A stretch of 64,000 bases of DNA, taken from assembly GCF_003122325.1 (NCBI RefSeq), contig NZ_QFBC01000020.1, positions 1 to 64,000 on the forward strand. The letters are read 5' to 3'. The notes beneath the pieces are model-generated. The model was given only the letters and a program-made list of their open reading frames with translations. It made no database searches and had not been told where the DNA came from. Source of the DNA: Rhizobium album (GTDB lineage Bacteria; Pseudomonadota; Alphaproteobacteria; Rhizobiales; Rhizobiaceae). The position numbers and the translations under genes are program-made. Positions 61,983 to 64,000 of the stretch are shown piece after piece (within the stretch, counting starts at the first letter, position 1; every line of letters starts with the position of its first letter).

Positions 61983-62285
61983 ATGGCGACTGACGATGAC
62001 GAATATGTGTATGACGAAGCGACCGGCGAATGGCGGCCGGCTTCCGAACTTGCCGCCGCGGCGGCGAAGGAGGCGCTTGTCTACGACAGTGCCGGCAACG
62101 TGCTCGCCGACGGCGATTCGGTGACGCTGATCAAGGATCTCAAGGTCAAGGGCGCCGGCACGACGCTGAAGCAGGGCACGGTGATCAAATCGATCCGCCT
62201 GACCGACAACAAGGACGAGATCGACTGCAAGCACGACGCCATCAAAGGCCTCGTCCTGCGCACCGAATTCGTGCGCAAGCGCTGA
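61983..62285 (+). CDS. PhnA-type (YjdM-like) domain protein
   Basis: A 100-residue protein. The C-terminal part, [67 protein letters not shown], is the PhnA/YjdM domain. The N-terminal zinc ribbon of E. coli PhnA is replaced by an acidic stretch ([14 protein letters not shown]). Despite the name it is unlikely to act on phosphonates. GGAAA precedes the ATG at 61983. Confidence 0.8.
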   Translation: MATDDDEYVYDEATGEWRPASELAAAAAKEALVYDSAGNVLADGDSVTLIKDLKVKGAGTTLKQGTVIKSIRLTDNKDEIDCKHDAIKGLVLRTEFVRKR

Positions 62286-62295
62286 GCACCGGCGT

Positions 62296-62787
62296 ATGGC
62301 GACACTGACCATCGAAGACCTGGCCGGCATTCTGACCCGCGGCCAGGCCGTCGCCGGCCTCGATCTCGGCACCAAGACGATCGGGCTGGCGGTCTCGGAC
62401 ATCGGGCGGCGATTCGCCAGCCCGCGGCCGGTAATCAAGCGGGTGAAATTCACCCGGGATGCCGAGGTGCTGCTCGATTTCGCCGCTCGCGAAAAGATCG
62501 TGGCTTTCATCATCGGCCTGCCCGTCAACATGGACGGCAGTGCCGGGCCGCGCGTCCAGGCGACACGCGCCTTCGTTCGGTCGATGAGCGAAAAGACCGC
62601 CCTGCCCTTCGTCTACTGGGATGAACGGCTCTCGACCGTCGCAGCCGAGCGCGCGCTTCTGGAAATGGACGTGTCACGCAAGAAGCGGGCAGAACGCATC
62701 GATTCGGCCGCCGCCAGTTTCATCCTTCAGGGCGCGCTCGACAGGCTGTCGTCCCTGGAAAGGGCCGCCTCCGACGACGCCGGATGA
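62296..62787 (+). CDS. ruvX: Holliday-junction resolvase-like protein RuvX/YqgF
   Basis: A 163-residue RNase H-fold protein involved in 16S rRNA maturation and possibly junction resolution. [15 protein letters not shown] (first Asp), [25 protein letters not shown], and [44 protein letters not shown] (later acidic residues). Lies 10 bp after the PhnA-like gene. Its 3' end overlaps the convergent DUF6105 gene. Confidence 0.93.
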   Translation: MATLTIEDLAGILTRGQAVAGLDLGTKTIGLAVSDIGRRFASPRPVIKRVKFTRDAEVLLDFAAREKIVAFIIGLPVNMDGSAGPRVQATRAFVRSMSEKTALPFVYWDERLSTVAAERALLEMDVSRKKRAERIDSAAASFILQGALDRLSSLERAASDDAG

Positions 62788-63056
62788 CGGCGTCGCCACC
62801 AGGCGGCGATCGCCTTGCGGCGACGAAAGCCGATGATGGCGAAGACAACGAGGCTGTCGACGACGATGGCGCGGGCAACGAGCGGCGGAATGGTTTCCGG
62901 CGGAATGCCGAGCACGTTGCCGTAGATCTGGAAGACGAGGTCATGCGCCTTGCGGGTCAGCATGAAGATGCCGAAGCTCATGTCGTAATAGGATAGGCCG
63001 TACCAGCTGCCGAGCAGCAGGATCGGCCCGGCCCATAGGATCAGAAACCACTTCAT
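62727..63056 (-). CDS. DUF6105-family membrane protein
   Basis: A 109-residue protein with two TM helices ([21 protein letters not shown] and [20 protein letters not shown]) around a conserved [32 protein letters not shown] segment that I recognise as the rhizobial DUF6105. AAGGAGG precedes the ATG. It overlaps the upstream 63217 gene by ATGA and the 3' end of ruvX by 61 bp. Confidence 0.75.
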   Translation of the reverse strand: MKWFLILWAGPILLLGSWYGLSYYDMSFGIFMLTRKAHDLVFQIYGNVLGIPPETIPPLVARAIVVDSLVVFAIIGFRRRKAIAAWWRRRHPASSEAALSRDDSLSSAP

Positions 63057-63217
63057 GCGGTTTCCTCCTTCCATCCGCCCTCGCCGGATAACAAAAGCCC
63101 GTTGACCAGCGCCATGACGCCCAGAACCGTTGCCGGCACGGCGATATCGAGAGCGAGCGCTGCAAAAAACATCATCATGATGAACAGCAACGCAAATCTT
63201 GCCAAACGGCTCCGCAT
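63053..63217 (-). CDS. Small membrane protein (54 aa), coupled to DUF6105 gene
   Basis: Reads MRSRLARFALLFIMMMFFAA, then LALDIAVPATVLGVMALVNG, then [14 protein letters not shown]. Two hydrophobic segments. Its last codons encode the AAGGAGG of the next gene, and its TGA overlaps the next ATG. This coupling makes it a credible gene despite its size. Confidence 0.65.
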   Translation of the reverse strand: MRSRLARFALLFIMMMFFAALALDIAVPATVLGVMALVNGLLLSGEGGWKEETA

Positions 63218-63343
63218 GGAATGTCCGGTCGTTAAAATTATCGTTAACCGGACCTTGGCGCGTTAACCCTTTTTTCGCAACGTAAACCCTTTGTTAAGGT
63301 TAACGGCGTGGCGGCGAAGCTGTGGATGGCTTGCGGGACACCA

Positions 63344-63379
63344 CCGATGTGTATAGTTTTCCCAACTCATACACATCGG
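63344..63379. promoter_or_regulatory. vapBC operator: 11-bp inverted repeat over the promoter
   Basis: CCGATGTGTAT (63344-63354) and ATACACATCGG (63369-63379) are perfect inverted repeats with a 14-bp spacer, ending 8 bp before the vapB start. A TATAGT -10-like box (63352-63357) overlaps the left arm. This is the expected binding site of the VapBC complex for conditional autorepression. Confidence 0.75.
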
Positions 63380-63387
63380 AGATGGTG

Positions 63388-63600
63388 ATGCGTACGAATG
63401 TCGATATAGATGACGACCTGATGCGCGAGGCGATGGAAGCCAGCGGCCTGCCGACGAAAAAGGCAGCGATCGAGGCGGCGCTGAAGGAGATGATCCGCCG
63501 CCATGCCCAGCGCCAGGCTCTGGATGAGCTCTGGGGTATCGGCTGGGACGGAGATCTCGAAGTGATGCGCGACGAGACAAAGCTCGGCAAGACGGGATGA
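63388..63600 (+). CDS. vapB: VapB-type antitoxin
   Basis: A 70-residue antitoxin of the VapB/RHH type (PF09957-like): MRTNVDIDDDLMREAMEASGLPTKKAAIEAALKEMIRRHAQRQAL, with a C-terminal toxin-binding tail (ELWGIGWDGDLEVMRDE). GGAGATGG precedes the ATG at 63388. Overlaps vapC by ATGA. Confidence 0.9.
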   Translation: MRTNVDIDDDLMREAMEASGLPTKKAAIEAALKEMIRRHAQRQALDELWGIGWDGDLEVMRDETKLGKTG

Positions 63601-63992
63601 TCGTCGTCGACAGCTCCGTCTGGATCGCCTATTTCCGGGCGATGGATACGGCAGCGACACGGTTTTTGCGGATGAGCGGCCAGGAACATCTGATCGTCGT
63701 CGGCGACCTTGTGCTGCTGGAGTTGCTGCAGGGCGCCCGTGACGATCACCATGCCCGTTTTATCGAAGCGCGACTGCGCCAGTTTTCGATCCGGCCGATG
63801 GTCGATGCAGATCTTGCCGTCGCCGCTGCCCGCAACTATCGCCTGCTTCGCGAAAAAGGTTTGACCATCCGCAAGACGATCGACCTGATCATCGGCACCT
63901 ACTGCATCCGCAATGGTTACGGCCTGTTGCACGACGACAGGGATTTTTCGCCGATGGCCCAGCACCTCGGCCTCCGGATCGTCACGCCGTAG
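63597..63992 (+). CDS. vapC: VapC-type PIN-domain ribonuclease toxin
   Basis: A 131-residue PIN-domain toxin. The four acidic residues appear in MIVVDSSVWI (Asp), LVLLELLQG (Glu), KTIDLIIGTYC (Asp) and LLHDDRDFSPMAQH (Asp). VapC toxins cut specific tRNA or rRNA sites; the target is not predictable. Full-length, stop at 63992. Confidence 0.92.
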   Translation: MIVVDSSVWIAYFRAMDTAATRFLRMSGQEHLIVVGDLVLLELLQGARDDHHARFIEARLRQFSIRPMVDADLAVAAARNYRLLREKGLTIRKTIDLIIGTYCIRNGYGLLHDDRDFSPMAQHLGLRIVTP

Positions 63993-64000
63993 GACCACGA

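Overview
The window is about 64 kb of an alphaproteobacterial chromosome, almost certainly Rhizobiaceae (Rhizobium/Agrobacterium/Shinella-like). I infer this from the core gene set (DUF2155, an NDUFA12-like complex I subunit, DUF930 and DUF6105 proteins, split GatA/GatB/GatC, accB-accC-aat), from rhizobial-type small proteins in the accessory part (DUF6074, DUF6894), and from GC-rich codon use.

Layout. (1) Positions 1-3184 are a scrapyard: an IS5-type transposase fragment joined to the start of an IS3-type orfB, an intact IS3 orfA, a 5'-truncated gene with ADP-ribosyltransferase-like motifs, and the decayed right end of a second mobile element. (2) Positions 3185-36612 are an integrated element of about 33.4 kb in the 3' end of a tRNA-Thr(TGT) gene. 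It is bounded by a perfect 59-bp direct repeat, with a tyrosine integrase just inside the left end; the right end restores the complete tRNA. (3) Positions 36630-64000 are ordinary chromosome: nadK, prfB with its programmed frameshift, mrcA, amidase, rne, a DsbA-type protein, accBC-aat, gatB, a slipin gene preceded by tRNA-like RNAs, gatA-gatC, ruvX and a vapBC toxin-antitoxin pair.

The element is phage-related but odd. It has a regulation/replication block (AlpA-like HTH genes, a winged-helix initiator-like protein, ParB-like protein, DnaB-type helicase, replication-O-like protein), then two virion-ejection-like proteins, a virion peptidoglycan hydrolase and a gp3-type small terminase. I find no large terminase, portal, major capsid or tail gene. 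Its right third is cargo: an orphan LigD-type DNA ligase, a secreted ClpP-like protease, a Tat-signal operon under an XRE repressor, a Crp/Fnr regulator and many small proteins. It is either a deleted prophage or a helper-dependent, satellite-like element. Paralogues of its right-end genes lie just outside its left end, which suggests tandem integration at the same tRNA.

Three DNA- or RNA-level signals stand out. Eight ACGCGT hexamers are phased at 11 or 22 bp in two clusters inside the replication-O-like gene. Four GTCCGYTCCAGYGGAC dyads lie inside the initiator-like gene, as the lambda origin lies inside O. Three copies of a leader containing GCCCCAAT/C precede small genes that all begin ATGTCTTCC; two copies show mutually exclusive hairpins next to the ribosome-binding site. 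On the chromosome, two tandem tRNA-like sequences plus a 12-bp closed RNA candidate upstream of slipin resemble RNA-repair loci.

All identifications come from reading the sequence and from memory of protein families; no database search was run.
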